Notes: generated from the letters alone by a model not told the origin. A stretch of DNA of 64,000 nucleotides from Tunturibacter gelidoferens (GCF_040358255.1 NZ_CP132938.1:3348001-3412000); one strand, 5' to 3'; counted from the stretch's first letter, positions 36,963 to 47,900 are shown. Made by a program: numbers and translations.

Positions 36963-39266
36963 ATGAATGCTGGGATAACGGTGAGGATTGAACGAGGCAC
37001 GAACACGAGACCTTTCTGTGAGGAGTCAACGGTCAAATTGAAGCTTCGCTTTATATTTTTGCTTTGCATTGCGTCGATGAGCCTGCTCCGTCCTCGGCTT
37101 GCGCGAGGTCAATCGATCGCAGCTTCGATTCATTTTGACGGTCAGACGCAAGTCTTTCGTATTGACGCGGGTGACATGTCCTATGTGCTCGGAATTAACG
37201 AAAAAAAACAACTAGAAGCAATTTATTGGGGAAAACGTCTGAATACATCGGATGCCTTCGCGATACCGCATTCCGATCCTGGCCTATCTTCCTTCGAGTC
37301 TTCGATCAACACGACGCAACAAGAGTTCGTTGGCTGGGGCGGAGGACTTTACGTTGAACCTGACCTGAAGGTTACTTTCCCAGATGGAAATAGGGATCTA
37401 GTTCTGGAGTATGTTTCGCATCGCATAGACGGGAACCAGCTCACTATTCTGCTGAAGGACGTCTCGCGAGAGGTCTATGTCGAATTGCAGTATCACGTCG
37501 ATGCAGCTACGGGCATTCTGAAGCGATCGGCACAAGTACAGAACAGAACCTCCGCCCCGCTCACAGTTGAGGAGATTGCTTCGGGCACGTGGAACCTGCC
37601 GCGCGGTACTGATTACCGCTTGCGTTACCTCACCGGTCGTTGGGCAGGTGAGTGGAACCTCCGCGAGCAAATCATTCAGCCTGGAAAAACGATTCTCGAG
37701 AGCCGTCGCGGATCGACAGGCGCCCAGAACAATCCGTGGTTTGCTATCGATCGAAACGGCTCAAATGACCAGGACCACGGCGACGTTTGGTTTGGCGCCC
37801 TGGGGTGGAGCGGCTCCTGGCAGATCAGCATTGAACAGGATGCCGCACAGCAGGTTCGTGTAACAGGTGGCCCCAATCAATTTGATTTTGGCTATCGTCT
37901 ATCCCCAGGAGAGCACCTGCAGTCACCCGACTTTTATGCTGGCTACTCGCATGACGGCATCGGAGGTGCTTCAAGACTTCTACACCGCTTCGAGATCTCG
38001 AGCATCTTGCCGCACGCACCTAATCCGAAGCTTCGTCCCGTTCTGTACAACTCCTGGGAGGCGACAGAGTTCAAGGTGGATGAGGCTGGACAGGAAGCCC
38101 TCGCGGAGAAGGCAGCAAGCATCAGTGTCGAGCGCTTCGTCGTAGATGACGGTTGGTTTGGGCAACGCTCTACCGATCGAGCCGGTCTCGGAGACTGGTA
38201 CGTGAATCCGGAGAAGTTTCCGCATGGCCTCAGGCCGCTGATCGACAAGGTTCACTCTCTCGGCATGGATTTTGGACTATGGGTTGAACCGGAAATGGTC
38301 AATCCGGACAGCGATCTCTATCGCAAACATCCTGACTGGGTGTTGAACTTTACCGGTCGGCCACGAACCGAGGGCAGGAATCAGCTGATGCTCAATCTCG
38401 CTCGGCCGGATGTACGCGAATATGTCTTCGAGTTTCTCGATAAGCTGCTCAGGGAAAACGACATCGCATTTTTGAAGTGGGATTACAACCGCAACTGGTC
38501 CGAACCGGGCTGGCCCGCGATAGCGCCCGAGGACGAGAAGAAGGTTTACATCGCCTATATCCAAAACCTCTACTCCATCCTCGAGGAACTGCGCACGAAA
38601 CATCCACATGTCGAGATTGAAAGTTGCTCCGGAGGTGGGAGTCGGGTGGATCTCGGCATCATGCATTACACCGACGAGGTTTGGCCGTCCGACAATACCG
38701 ATGCGTTCGATCGTCTATTGATACAGGACGGCTTCACCTATGCGTATGCTCCAGGTGTGATGATGGCGTGGGTCACGGACTTGCCGACCTGGGTCAATCA
38801 ACGAACTCTGTCGCTCGAATACCGTTTTCTCTCTTCCATGCAGGGATCACTCGGCGTCGGTGCAAACCTGAACAATTGGAAGCCGGAGGATTTTGCAACT
38901 GCGAAAAAGATGGTGACCCAGTACAAACAGATTCGGGAGATCGTGCAGCGGGGATCGCTCTACCGCTTGATCTCACCACAGAATGGAAGTGAGCAATCTG
39001 TGACTGAATCGGTGTCGGAAGATAAGCGACACGCCGTCGTTTTCGCCTTTCTGCACTCCAGCCAGATGCTATATCCCTTTCCAAGAATTTATCTCCGCGG
39101 ATTGAACACCGACGCGAAGTATCGGATCGCGGCACTTGACGGGAAGCTGTCCGCAGGCTTGGCGGCAGTTGCCAGCGGGGCTTTCTGGATGCAGCATGGC
39201 GTTGATGTTGACCTCCGTGGAGATTTCCAGGCTGCTGCTTTCACATTGGAGATGGTAGATCGATAG
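36963..39266 (+). CDS. GH36 alpha-galactosidase
   Basis: ATG 36963 follows GGAG with six-base spacing. The 767-residue product has a hydrophobic export signal (LRFIFLLCIASMSLLRP, ending ARGQS) after a long n-region; a TTG at 37038 would give a more compact signal. The GH36 layout is an N-terminal beta-sandwich (about 50-340), a catalytic barrel with ERFVVDDGWFG, WVEPEMVNPDS, FLKWDYNRNW holding the nucleophile, and SCSGGGSRVDLG then WPSDNTDA holding the acid/base aspartate, and a C-terminal beta domain. GH36 enzymes hydrolyse terminal alpha-1,6-galactose from raffinose-type sugars and galactomannan. It lies close behind GH95 (33-base gap), probably in the same transcript. Confidence 0.93.
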   Translation: MNAGITVRIERGTNTRPFCEESTVKLKLRFIFLLCIASMSLLRPRLARGQSIAASIHFDGQTQVFRIDAGDMSYVLGINEKKQLEAIYWGKRLNTSDAFAIPHSDPGLSSFESSINTTQQEFVGWGGGLYVEPDLKVTFPDGNRDLVLEYVSHRIDGNQLTILLKDVSREVYVELQYHVDAATGILKRSAQVQNRTSAPLTVEEIASGTWNLPRGTDYRLRYLTGRWAGEWNLREQIIQPGKTILESRRGSTGAQNNPWFAIDRNGSNDQDHGDVWFGALGWSGSWQISIEQDAAQQVRVTGGPNQFDFGYRLSPGEHLQSPDFYAGYSHDGIGGASRLLHRFEISSILPHAPNPKLRPVLYNSWEATEFKVDEAGQEALAEKAASISVERFVVDDGWFGQRSTDRAGLGDWYVNPEKFPHGLRPLIDKVHSLGMDFGLWVEPEMVNPDSDLYRKHPDWVLNFTGRPRTEGRNQLMLNLARPDVREYVFEFLDKLLRENDIAFLKWDYNRNWSEPGWPAIAPEDEKKVYIAYIQNLYSILEELRTKHPHVEIESCSGGGSRVDLGIMHYTDEVWPSDNTDAFDRLLIQDGFTYAYAPGVMMAWVTDLPTWVNQRTLSLEYRFLSSMQGSLGVGANLNNWKPEDFATAKKMVTQYKQIREIVQRGSLYRLISPQNGSEQSVTESVSEDKRHAVVFAFLHSSQMLYPFPRIYLRGLNTDAKYRIAALDGKLSAGLAAVASGAFWMQHGVDVDLRGDFQAAAFTLEMVDR

Positions 39267-39458
39267 CTTACGGTGAATGCAAACTGGACCAAGACGTAAA
39301 TAAGTTACCGTCAAGTCCACCGTCAACAATCCCCTCCTTGTGAACTGGCCCGTAAATGGCTTTCTGAAAATCACTGACGTGCCAGAAGCACGTGTTATAC
39401 AACAAGTTAGAACAGGGCGTTACCACGCTCATATTTCGTTGGAAACTCTGAAGGTGTG

Positions 39459-40526
39459 ATGAGCGGAAATTCCAGAAGAATTCGTGTCGGTCTAATCGGC
39501 TATGGGTATGCAGGAAAGATCTTTCATGCGCCACTTATCCGCGCGGTTCCGGGGCTTGCGCTAACGATGGTGGGCTCAAGCAGGCCGGAGGTTGTGCGGA
39601 AGGACCTGGGTGAGATCGCGGTTTGTTCTCCTGCGGAGGTGGCGATACATCCCGATGTCGATCTGGTGGTGATCGCGAGCCCTAACGACAGCCACTATCC
39701 GCTTGCTTCGGCTGCGCTGCGAGCGGGGAAAGATGTGGTCGTCGACAAGCCGTTCACGGTGACGCTGGCCGAGGCGCGCTCTCTGCTGCAAATCGCGGAG
39801 GAGCAGGGAAGAATGATTTCGGTCTTTCACAATCGCCGATGGGAGAGCGAGATTCAGGCTACACGCGCGGTGCTGCAGTCGGGCGCGCTTGGTGTGGTCT
39901 CACATTATGAGTGCCACATGGACCGCTACCGGCCTCACGTTCGTCAGCGCTGGCGCGAGGATGAGGGCCCAGGTGCCGGATTGTGGTTTGACCTGGGGCC
40001 ACATCTTATCGATCAGACGCTGTATCTCTTCGGCCTCCCACAATCTATTAGTGCAAGCTTTGCCACTCTGCGCGAAGGCGGAAAGACAGACGACTGGGCT
40101 CATGTTCAGCTGAACTATGAGCGCATGCGAACTATTCTTCATGCGTCGTTGCTGGTATCGAAAGGCGGTCCAAGGACAATCGTGCATGGGACACGAGCGA
40201 GCTGGATGAAGTACGGTGCGGATGTGCAGGAGGCGCAGCTGAAAGAAGGCATGGTACCTGGCAGTCCTGGTTTCGGCTACGACCCTCACCCCGGCCTTCT
40301 GTATGACGGCGAGACTGGCAGGCGCACAGAGATTCCGGCGCCGTTAGGCAATCAGCAGATGTACTACATGCAGATTAGGGACGCGATTCTCGGAGGGCAG
40401 CGGGAGGCTTCGATTCCGGGGATCGATGCGGTTGCGGTGATGGCTGTGCTGGAGACAACATTTCACTCGGCCAAGCAGGGAAGGGTGCTGCCGCTCTCGA
40501 TGAGCCCAGATGAGATTGCGCAGTAG
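39459..40526 (+). CDS. Gfo/Idh/MocA-family NAD(P)-dependent oxidoreductase
   Basis: The start is ATG 39459, with GTG directly before it as an alternative. The 355-residue cytoplasmic protein begins with a Rossmann fold (IRVGLIGYGYAGKIFHAPL), followed by DLVVIASPNDSHYPLASAAL, KDVVVDKPFTVTLAEA holding the conserved lysine of the EKP-like motif, and the C-terminal alpha/beta substrate domain with DLGPHLIDQTLYLFG. The family oxidises or reduces sugars and inositols at one carbon, or participates in glycosidases' redox cycles. Here it could convert a monosaccharide imported by this locus. The gap to GH36 is 192 bases, so it may have its own promoter. Confidence 0.9.
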   Translation: MSGNSRRIRVGLIGYGYAGKIFHAPLIRAVPGLALTMVGSSRPEVVRKDLGEIAVCSPAEVAIHPDVDLVVIASPNDSHYPLASAALRAGKDVVVDKPFTVTLAEARSLLQIAEEQGRMISVFHNRRWESEIQATRAVLQSGALGVVSHYECHMDRYRPHVRQRWREDEGPGAGLWFDLGPHLIDQTLYLFGLPQSISASFATLREGGKTDDWAHVQLNYERMRTILHASLLVSKGGPRTIVHGTRASWMKYGADVQEAQLKEGMVPGSPGFGYDPHPGLLYDGETGRRTEIPAPLGNQQMYYMQIRDAILGGQREASIPGIDAVAVMAVLETTFHSAKQGRVLPLSMSPDEIAQ

Positions 40527-40575
40527 CGTCGAGCTCATCCTGCTCTTTAGTGGCGCGAATCTGAGGACCCGTGAA

Positions 40576-41694
40576 TTACATGGAGAGTGTCGCGATGCTG
40601 AGTGGCTCAGGGACCTCTGCTGCCAGTATGGGACCACTGAGACGTCCGTCGGCGGGATCTGCTGTAAAACGCAGCACGCCGTCGAAGGTCTCGCTTACGA
40701 CATGGAGGGTATCGCGCTCTGCTGTCATGGCGACGGATCTTCCGGAGTGCAGGTGCCAACTCTGGAATCGATTTAGTATGCCGGGGGGGCGATCGATGTG
40801 CCAGACCTGAAGGACATCGTCCTCCCTGCCGCCGATGGTGTAGAGGGCGCGGCCTGATGGATGGAGAGCCAAAGGTCCGCCGGTGTCTTCGGCGATGCGT
40901 TGGATGCAGTGGAGAATTCTTCCATGTTCAGGGTCGTATTTGTAACTGCATAGGGAGCGATTTAGCTGGTTGGCAACGAAGAGAATATCTCCTTTGGGAT
41001 GCAGTACGAGATGGGCCGGTCCGCTGCCTGCGTCTGTGGCGAATCTCTGGTGCACTGTGAGGCTGGTTTCGCTGACTGCCAGGACGCTGATTTGGTCACT
41101 GCCTGTGTCAGATGTGAGGACGCGGCCATGTGTCGTGTCAAAGAGAGCCATGCTGGGATGGGCGGAGAGCTGATGTAGTGCATCGGGTCCGCAGCCAGTT
41201 TCCTTGAGAATTCCAGCTACCTGTGGGCACTGGCCGCCCTCGAGGAGGGAAAGGAGGTTGTAAGCTCCGCCCCCGTGGATTGCTACGACAGCGCTTTTGC
41301 CATCGGGCGATAGAGTGAGGTGCCGGGGGAGGGTAGCGGAGAGCGAGAGGGAAGTTTTACTGAATGCGGTAAGTGTGCCATCGGGTGCGAGGGTGAAGGT
41401 TTCGACTGAGCCTGTGGGCAGGTGTTGGTGGTCAGCGACCTGGTTGATGGCGTAGAGAGTACGGCGATTCGGATGGACTGTGAGGGAGGCGGGAACTTTG
41501 CAGGCTACGATCTGCTTGAGGGCCCAGTTGAGACCATCAACCTGGAAGACGTGGATCTCGTCGTGGCCGCTCCCGACGTATGCAAGATGAGGAGACGACG
41601 GAAGACCACGCGCCATGCTCGTTCGCAGCGCAAGGGAGGCGGTGCCCACGATGCGAAGGAAGTGTCTGCGATTGAGGGAGGAGCGTTGCTTCAT
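40576..41694 (-). CDS. Lactonase-family seven-bladed propeller, Tat-exported
   Basis: The 372-residue protein carries a twin-arginine signal at the N-terminus (NRRHFLRIVGTASLAL). It continues as a beta-propeller of the 6-phosphogluconolactonase (YbhE/Pgl) family, recognisable from SLTVHPNRRTLYAINQ, PRHLTLSPDGKSAVVA, GPAHLVLHPKGDILFVANQLN and GPLALHPSGRALYTI. The family opens sugar lactones. Export by Tat means it would act outside the cytoplasm. It is transcribed after the FAD-linked sugar oxidase (26-base gap), an enzyme type that makes such lactones, so the two probably form an oxidase-lactonase pair yielding aldonic acids. Confidence 0.83.
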   Translation of the reverse strand: MKQRSSLNRRHFLRIVGTASLALRTSMARGLPSSPHLAYVGSGHDEIHVFQVDGLNWALKQIVACKVPASLTVHPNRRTLYAINQVADHQHLPTGSVETFTLAPDGTLTAFSKTSLSLSATLPRHLTLSPDGKSAVVAIHGGGAYNLLSLLEGGQCPQVAGILKETGCGPDALHQLSAHPSMALFDTTHGRVLTSDTGSDQISVLAVSETSLTVHQRFATDAGSGPAHLVLHPKGDILFVANQLNRSLCSYKYDPEHGRILHCIQRIAEDTGGPLALHPSGRALYTIGGREDDVLQVWHIDRPPGILNRFQSWHLHSGRSVAMTAERDTLHVVSETFDGVLRFTADPADGRLSGPILAAEVPEPLSIATLSM

Positions 41695-41719
41695 CGGAGT
41701 TCCTTGTTGGTTCGGCTCT

Positions 41720-43255
41720 TCAGGGTCGTATCGACATGGCGTGATGAAAGATGTTGTTGGGGTCGTACTTGCGCTTTACGGTCTGGAGGAATGGGTATAG
41801 TTTTCCGTGGCCATAGTAGAGCTGAGGCCAGTAAGTGTAGGAGAGCATATCCCGATCGGGGTAGTTGATGTAGCAACCCTCATAGCGGGGGCTCCACCAG
41901 GGAGTTTCTTTGTGGTCGGGGTCGGAGTCGGGGCCCGAGTAGAGATCTTTGTAAATGTCACGGATCCACTGAAGTCTTCCGGCGTCGTCTTCGGGATTTC
42001 CCCAGAAGGACATGAATTGGAGTTTGAGCACCGAGGACCGTTGCGCGACGGAGGTCGTTTCGAGGAGTTCTTTGCGGTTAATCGCTCCGCCGTAGGAGTC
42101 CATCTCGATCACTGAGCCCCGAAGATCAACGTTCGGGATCGTCCGGGTCATGTGTTTGTAGATGCAACGAGCTTCAACCTCAGTGAAGCCGCGTTTCATA
42201 TAGGCAGATTTGTACTTGGCGCGGGCGCTGCTGCCGGAGCCGTTGTTGCCACCTGTTGCGTCGAGCCAGTTTCGTCGTCGGACGGTGTGGACTCCAGAGC
42301 AGAGAGATTCGCCTGCGTCTTTTCTGGCTGAGAGTCCTGCATGGCCAGTGCCATCTGCCGGAGATGCTGGGGAACCGCATTGAAGGAAGCAGTCCAGATA
42401 ATCGTTGAGCGCAGCCAGATCGCGACATGTGCCGTCGGGGTTACAGAACTGCACGGACATTCCCATGTGCCCGCCGCGCGACTGATGCGAGACCACCAGG
42501 ACCGCGAACATACCCCAGGCGTCTGGTTCCTGGCCACGAGTCTCCCAGTACTCTCCGAATGTCTTCAAGAGTGATACGAACTTTTCTTCTGTCATACCCT
42601 CCCACGGAAAGGAGATGTAAGCCTCGATGACCTCCGCTGGAGGGTGCGGAAGTTTGTTGAATTCGTAGGAGGTGATGACACCCAGGCTACCGCCTCCTGC
42701 ACCTCGGCAGGCGCGAAAGAGGTCTGCGTCGTGGTGCGCATTTACTCGGCGAGGAATGACCTTGCCACTTCCATCGACCGTCAGGATCTCTACGGCAGTC
42801 AGCCAGTCGGAGGAGAGACCATGGAGCCGCGACAAGAGGCCATATCCTCCGCCGCTGATGTGGCCACCTGCCGCGACGGTTCCACAAGTCCCTCCTGGAA
42901 GCGTTACACCGTAACGCTTGTACAACTCGAGGTACCCGTTCCAGAGCTGTACTCCGGGACCAATCCGATAGGGCGGGGCACTTCTGCCGTCGTTGACGCC
43001 GGAAAGAAGGCTCAGATCCAGAATGGCGCCGCTGGGATTATTTGCGACGAAGTCCTCATAGCAGTGCCCTCCGCTGCGTATGGTTGGCCGCAGGCCAGCG
43101 CTCACAATCTGCTGAAGCGCGTCAGCAGCGTCGGCAGAGGATTCACACAGGAAGATCCGTTTTGCAGCGTCGGTCTCTTTCTCCGGGAATCGCGCGTTAT
43201 GGCCTTTTTGCAAGCTCGCATATCGCGGGTCGTCGCGTGTGATGATAATGGGCAT
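41720..43255 (-). CDS. FAD-binding sugar oxidase, berberine-bridge type, bicovalent flavin
   Basis: The 511-residue protein has the FAD_binding_4 fold (about 30-210), with PTIRSGGHCYED where His64 is the first flavin attachment site and PGGTCGTVAAGG where Cys124 is the second. A BBE-type C-terminus ends YDPNNIFHHAMSI. His/Cys bicovalent flavinylation is known from berberine bridge enzyme, glucooligosaccharide oxidase and hexose oxidase, which oxidise open, large substrates; the sugar oxidases yield lactones and H2O2. No signal peptide is visible at this start. The neighbouring lactonase favours a carbohydrate substrate over an alkaloid-like one. The exact sugar is unknown. Confidence 0.87.
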   Translation of the reverse strand: MPIIITRDDPRYASLQKGHNARFPEKETDAAKRIFLCESSADAADALQQIVSAGLRPTIRSGGHCYEDFVANNPSGAILDLSLLSGVNDGRSAPPYRIGPGVQLWNGYLELYKRYGVTLPGGTCGTVAAGGHISGGGYGLLSRLHGLSSDWLTAVEILTVDGSGKVIPRRVNAHHDADLFRACRGAGGGSLGVITSYEFNKLPHPPAEVIEAYISFPWEGMTEEKFVSLLKTFGEYWETRGQEPDAWGMFAVLVVSHQSRGGHMGMSVQFCNPDGTCRDLAALNDYLDCFLQCGSPASPADGTGHAGLSARKDAGESLCSGVHTVRRRNWLDATGGNNGSGSSARAKYKSAYMKRGFTEVEARCIYKHMTRTIPNVDLRGSVIEMDSYGGAINRKELLETTSVAQRSSVLKLQFMSFWGNPEDDAGRLQWIRDIYKDLYSGPDSDPDHKETPWWSPRYEGCYINYPDRDMLSYTYWPQLYYGHGKLYPFLQTVKRKYDPNNIFHHAMSIRP

Positions 43256-43586
43256 CGTGCTTATTCCGTCTCAGCCGCATATAGGAGGCAACGGGCAGAA
43301 GAGTATGTATTAGTAACTAGAGCGAATTCGACAACAATGCCTGTAAATTGTCATCGGACGAGCGCCAGATTTCCAGATAGGCTAAATGACCTAGCCGTCA
43401 GATTCCAGTTTTGTTGACTATAGAGAGGCAGCGTGAGCTTTATCCGATGAAGTCTCTGCGAGTGATATAGGTCATAAGTCCTAAAGAGAATTGCTCAAGG
43501 CATTGTTCAATAGAAGGTCAAAGCGCTCTGTCAGAAATCGATTGCCAAGATCTGTCCGGGCACGTGTCGCGGTAGGAGGAGCACCA

Positions 43587-44879
43587 GTGTATTTCGAACG
43601 CCATACCCGAGTCAGGTTTCTGCTTGCCTTCTGGCTCTTCGTCCTGAGTGGCGTCGCCTTTCTCGATCGAACCAACATCTCGATCGCCGGGATACAAATC
43701 AGTAAAGAGTATGGACTGGGGAATCAGCGTTTAGGCTGGATCTTCAGCGCATTTCTTATTGGGTATGCGGGTTTTCAGCTTCCGGCGGGATGGCTTGCGG
43801 CTCGCTTTGGCCCGCGCCGGGTTCTTACCCTTGGAGTTTTGTGGTGGGGCATAGCAACTGCGCTAACGGCGATGCTGCCTTCAGGGATATCCCATGCGGT
43901 GATGTTGCTCATTGCGATCCGGTTTGCTCTGGGCGCAGGCGAGGCTGTAATTTACCCCGCGGCGAATCAGTTTGTTGCTCGATGGGTTCCGATTCGTGAG
44001 CGCGGCTTCATCAACGGGCTTATCTTTGCGGGAGTCGGCGCCGGCAGCGGGCTAACTCCACCTCTGCTGACGTGGTTGATCACACATCACGGATGGCGGG
44101 CGGCCTTTTGGTTCAGTGCGATTGTGGGTCTGATTGCGGGAAGCATCTGGTGGCAGTACTCACGAGATACCCCCGAGGAGCACCCCGAAGTTGGACCGCT
44201 AGAGCTAAGCGAAATTCATGCCGGAATCAACGGAACCGTTCAGGAGCACCGTGCACTCAGCTCCGAAACGGTTGAGATTTCGTGGCGTGCGATCTTCCAT
44301 CGCCGTGATCTTCCAGCGCTGATGATCGGCTACTTCAGCTTCGGCTACGTCGCGTGGATCTTCTTTAGCTGGTTCTTTCTTTACATGGCACAGGTGCGAG
44401 GCTTCGATCTCAAATCGAGTGCGCGCTACGCCATGCTTCCATTCTTGTCGATGACGATCTGCTGTCTCGCGGGGGGTGCAATCAGTGACAAACTCACGGA
44501 CCTGTACGGTCTGCGTATCGGCCGCGCCGGTCTGGCGTCGATGGCGCTTCTTGCAACGGCGTGTTTTTTGGTGGTCGGATCGATGGTTCATAGTCCGCAG
44601 CTTGCAGGAGTCATCCTCGCGGGTGGGGCCGGCGCACTGTATCTGTCGCAGAGCTCGTTCTGGTCTGTTTCCATTGATATTGCAGGTCGCAGCTCCGGAG
44701 TGTTTTCGAGCATGGTGAATATGGGGGGGCAGATCGGGGGTGCGGTGACAGCGTCACTGACTCCGTGGATCGCTCAACGCTTCGGCTGGACGACTTCTTT
44801 TGCACTTGCTGCGATTTTGGCCGTGATTGGGGCACTTTGCTGGTTGACGGTGCATCCAGAGCGTCCGCTCGACGCCTAG
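43587..44879 (+). CDS. MFS transporter, anion:cation symporter (ACS) type
   Basis: GTG 43587 is chosen as start because a perfect AGGAGG (43574-43579) lies seven bases upstream; the frame is open further to 43491, but that basic stretch does not look like a transporter N-terminus. The 430-residue protein has about twelve spans, with FLDRTNISIAGIQISKEYGL in helix 1 and loop, LPAGWLAARFGPRR, and RFALGAGEAVIYPAANQFVARW, all typical of the ACS family that imports hexuronates, galactonate, glucarate and related acids. It stands next to the lactonase/oxidase pair (divergent) and the sensor kinase (same strand), so an aldonic acid or other organic anion is a fitting substrate. Confidence 0.9.
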   Translation: MYFERHTRVRFLLAFWLFVLSGVAFLDRTNISIAGIQISKEYGLGNQRLGWIFSAFLIGYAGFQLPAGWLAARFGPRRVLTLGVLWWGIATALTAMLPSGISHAVMLLIAIRFALGAGEAVIYPAANQFVARWVPIRERGFINGLIFAGVGAGSGLTPPLLTWLITHHGWRAAFWFSAIVGLIAGSIWWQYSRDTPEEHPEVGPLELSEIHAGINGTVQEHRALSSETVEISWRAIFHRRDLPALMIGYFSFGYVAWIFFSWFFLYMAQVRGFDLKSSARYAMLPFLSMTICCLAGGAISDKLTDLYGLRIGRAGLASMALLATACFLVVGSMVHSPQLAGVILAGGAGALYLSQSSFWSVSIDIAGRSSGVFSSMVNMGGQIGGAVTASLTPWIAQRFGWTTSFALAAILAVIGALCWLTVHPERPLDA

Positions 44880-44950
44880 ACGGATCCGTTCGGAGCGGAT
44901 TCCCTTGCAACGAACAGAAATATGTGTTCGCCTTGAGATCTATCTAGATA

Positions 44951-47900
44951 TTGATCAGGCGATTCCATCCCGTTCGAGTGGAGCGTGACCCTCACGCCAC
45001 GCCGACAGTGTGTCTTCCGCGGGGTGTGGGTCTGGTTTCGGTCGCGAGCCAGTTTCGTCGTAGAAGCGGACTGATTCTGTCTGTTCTTCTTTATGTGGCT
45101 GCGGGGATGTTTGCTTGCGGGGCAATGGCGCAGACATCCTCTCCGCTCAGGCTTTCCGAGTATCAGAAGCAGGACTGGCAGATAGAGGATGGACTACCTG
45201 ACAATAATGTCCGAATGATTGCTCAACGGCCGGATGGACTACTCTTGCTTGCTACCGGATCGGGGCTCGCCACCTTCGACGGACAGCACTTTCACAGTCT
45301 TCCCATCGTGGTCGGTGGCCTCGCCGACAATGAAGCTATCAATGCGGTGCTTCCCGAGGGCAACGACGATCTCTGGATTGGAACGGACGGCAGCGGGATA
45401 CTGCACCGTACAGCATCCGGAACTGTTGCGATCAGCGAACAGGCCGGATTTCATAATGAACGCATTCGAACGTTTTATCGGGATGCACAAGGGGTGCTAT
45501 GGATCGCTACTCAGAACGGGATCGAGCGATTCGTTAGCAATCACCTCGAGGCGGTTGCGGGTGCCGGAATGATCTCCGGCGATATCACGACGCCCTTCGC
45601 CGAGGATGGCCATGGAGGGATGTTCTTCATTACGTCTTCGGGGCTTTATCACTGGCAAGGCGGTAAGGTCCAACGCTATCGGGTTGGAACGTCGGCGTCT
45701 GATACTGAGGTCGCGGTGTATCGCGATGCGGCACAGCGGATCTGGGTGGGAACGATGACTCACCTGATGCAACTTGTTCCACGCAAGTGCGCATTATGCG
45801 GCGAGGCGCCTGCATTTGATCCCGTGGTGCGTGCAACCCTCGCAAGTCCGATCACTACCCTGCTCGGCGACGCCACCGCCGGGAATCTCTGGATGGGAAC
45901 CCGCCACGATGGTGTGTGGCGTTTTGGTGCAGACGGCCTCTCGCATTGGGGCTCGCGCAATGGACTATCCGATGACGCCATCCGAACTCTGTTTATGGAT
46001 GACGAACAGAACCTTTGGGTCGGGATGCTCACCGGCGGCCTGAGCCGATGGCACAAAGGAGCACTCGCGCCGTTTGGAGAGCCTGAGGGTTTCCACGCCT
46101 CCTACGCCGCCAACGTGTTTGCCGACAGCCGCGGCGATTTATGGTTTGGCACATGGGGAAATGGTTTATTTCGGCGGCACAACGGCCAGCTTATTCCTTC
46201 TACTCCTCCAGGCATGCCGATCACTACGGCGATCCGAGCGCTTGCCGAAGACCAGAAGGGGCGAATGTGGATAGGAACGTGGTTCAACGGAATTTACAGC
46301 TACGACGGCCACTCGTATCGTCACTATCTGCTTGGCAACGAGTCGCCAGGCAATGCTGTCAGCTCTATTCTTGCGGACAGTCACGGAGGGCTGTGGGTAG
46401 GGACTTACACAGGGGTTTTGTACTTTCCGCAGGGACAGCCGGATCGACAAAATCGTAGGCAGTTCGTCGAGACGAAGCTGATTACATGCCTGATCGAGGA
46501 TCGGGACGGCTCCATTCTCGTTGGGACGAGTAGTGGCCTCTACCGTGTTCGAGACGGAACGGTATCGGCGGTCTCCGGCCTTCCTCATCCGTATGTGCTC
46601 TCGCTCGTGCTCGATAGCGGAGGGTATCTCTGGGCGGGCACCAAGGCGGGCGGAATCGTTGCGATTAGACAGGATCATGCGGTTGCGCTGCCTGGCAACG
46701 TCAACGCGCCCACGCAACCGGTAAGCACGGCGACGGAGGATCAGGACGGCCACCTGTGGCTTGGTACCTATCGAGGAATTGTGCGCCTCACCGTAGCTGA
46801 GCTGCATGCTGTGATCGAGGGACGACAGCATCCGTTATCAGTTGTGATACTGGGGAAGGCCGATGGGATGCGGTCCTCAGAGTGTGGTGGGCCTTCGAAG
46901 CCGTCTTCTACGCTTCAGCCTGATGGTACTCTCTGGTTTGCGACGACCAAGAGCTTTGTGCATACAACGGATGTGGCGGAGAGGCTAGGCACGATAAGTC
47001 CGGCCGCGACAATCACGGGCTGGACACTGTCGAGCGATCCCGACGCCGCTGATACCGATACGAGGACGGGCGATTCGCGGATCGAATTGGAAGCGGGGCA
47101 GCCCGACATTCTGTTCTTCTTCAACGCGAAGCTGCTCTCCAATCCGGCGCATGTGGAGTATCGCTATCGTCTCGCTGGGTATGACGCGGAGTGGACGAAT
47201 ACTCGCGCTCATGCTGCCCGCTACCGCCGCCTGCCGCCGGGGACCTATAGGTTTGAGGTGCAGGCCCGGGCCGGCGGAGAAGACTGGACCTCTCGGGTGA
47301 GCTCGGTTGAGGTGAAACAGCGGCCTTATTTCTACCAGACCTGGTACTTCGCTGCTGGCCTTTGCCTTGTCGTTCTTGCTCTTGCGACGCAATTGTTTCG
47401 ACGTCGTCTCCAGTTGATGAAAGGGCGGATCGGTATCGTACTGGAAGAGCGGAATCGCATCTCCCGCGAGTGCCACGACACGTTGATGGCTGGGTTTGCC
47501 GCGATCTCATGGCAGCTGGAGGCCACGTCGAAGTTATTTCGGGACAGCGATTTGAGTTCTACTCCTGCCGCTCAGTCGTGTGAACTGGCTCGAAGCATGG
47601 TCTCTCACTGCCAGGCGGAGGCGCGGCGAATCATCTGGGATCTGCGGGATGCAGACGAGATGACCAATCTGTTGTCACGAGCGCTCAGTCGCGTCCTTGA
47701 AGCTAATCCCTTACAGGAGAACTTCAAGACGACTTTTGAGATTGAAGGTGAGGAGCAGCCGCTTGCTCCGGGCTGCGTCCATCATCTGGTTTGTATTGGT
47801 CAGGAGGCGGTCTCGAATGCGATTCGTCACGCCAACCCTTCACGGATTCTCATTCTGCTGAGGTATGAAGCAGATTCGCTAAGCCTCTCTATCTATGATG

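Noticed and set aside
42644..43417. 257-codon plus-strand frame opposite the FAD oxidase
   Set aside because: The FAD-binding motifs with His64 and Cys124 are on the minus strand; the plus frame has no supporting features.
43491..43586. N-terminal extension of the ACS transporter from 43491
   Set aside because: The basic stretch is unlike transporter N-termini and a perfect AGGAGG precedes GTG 43587.
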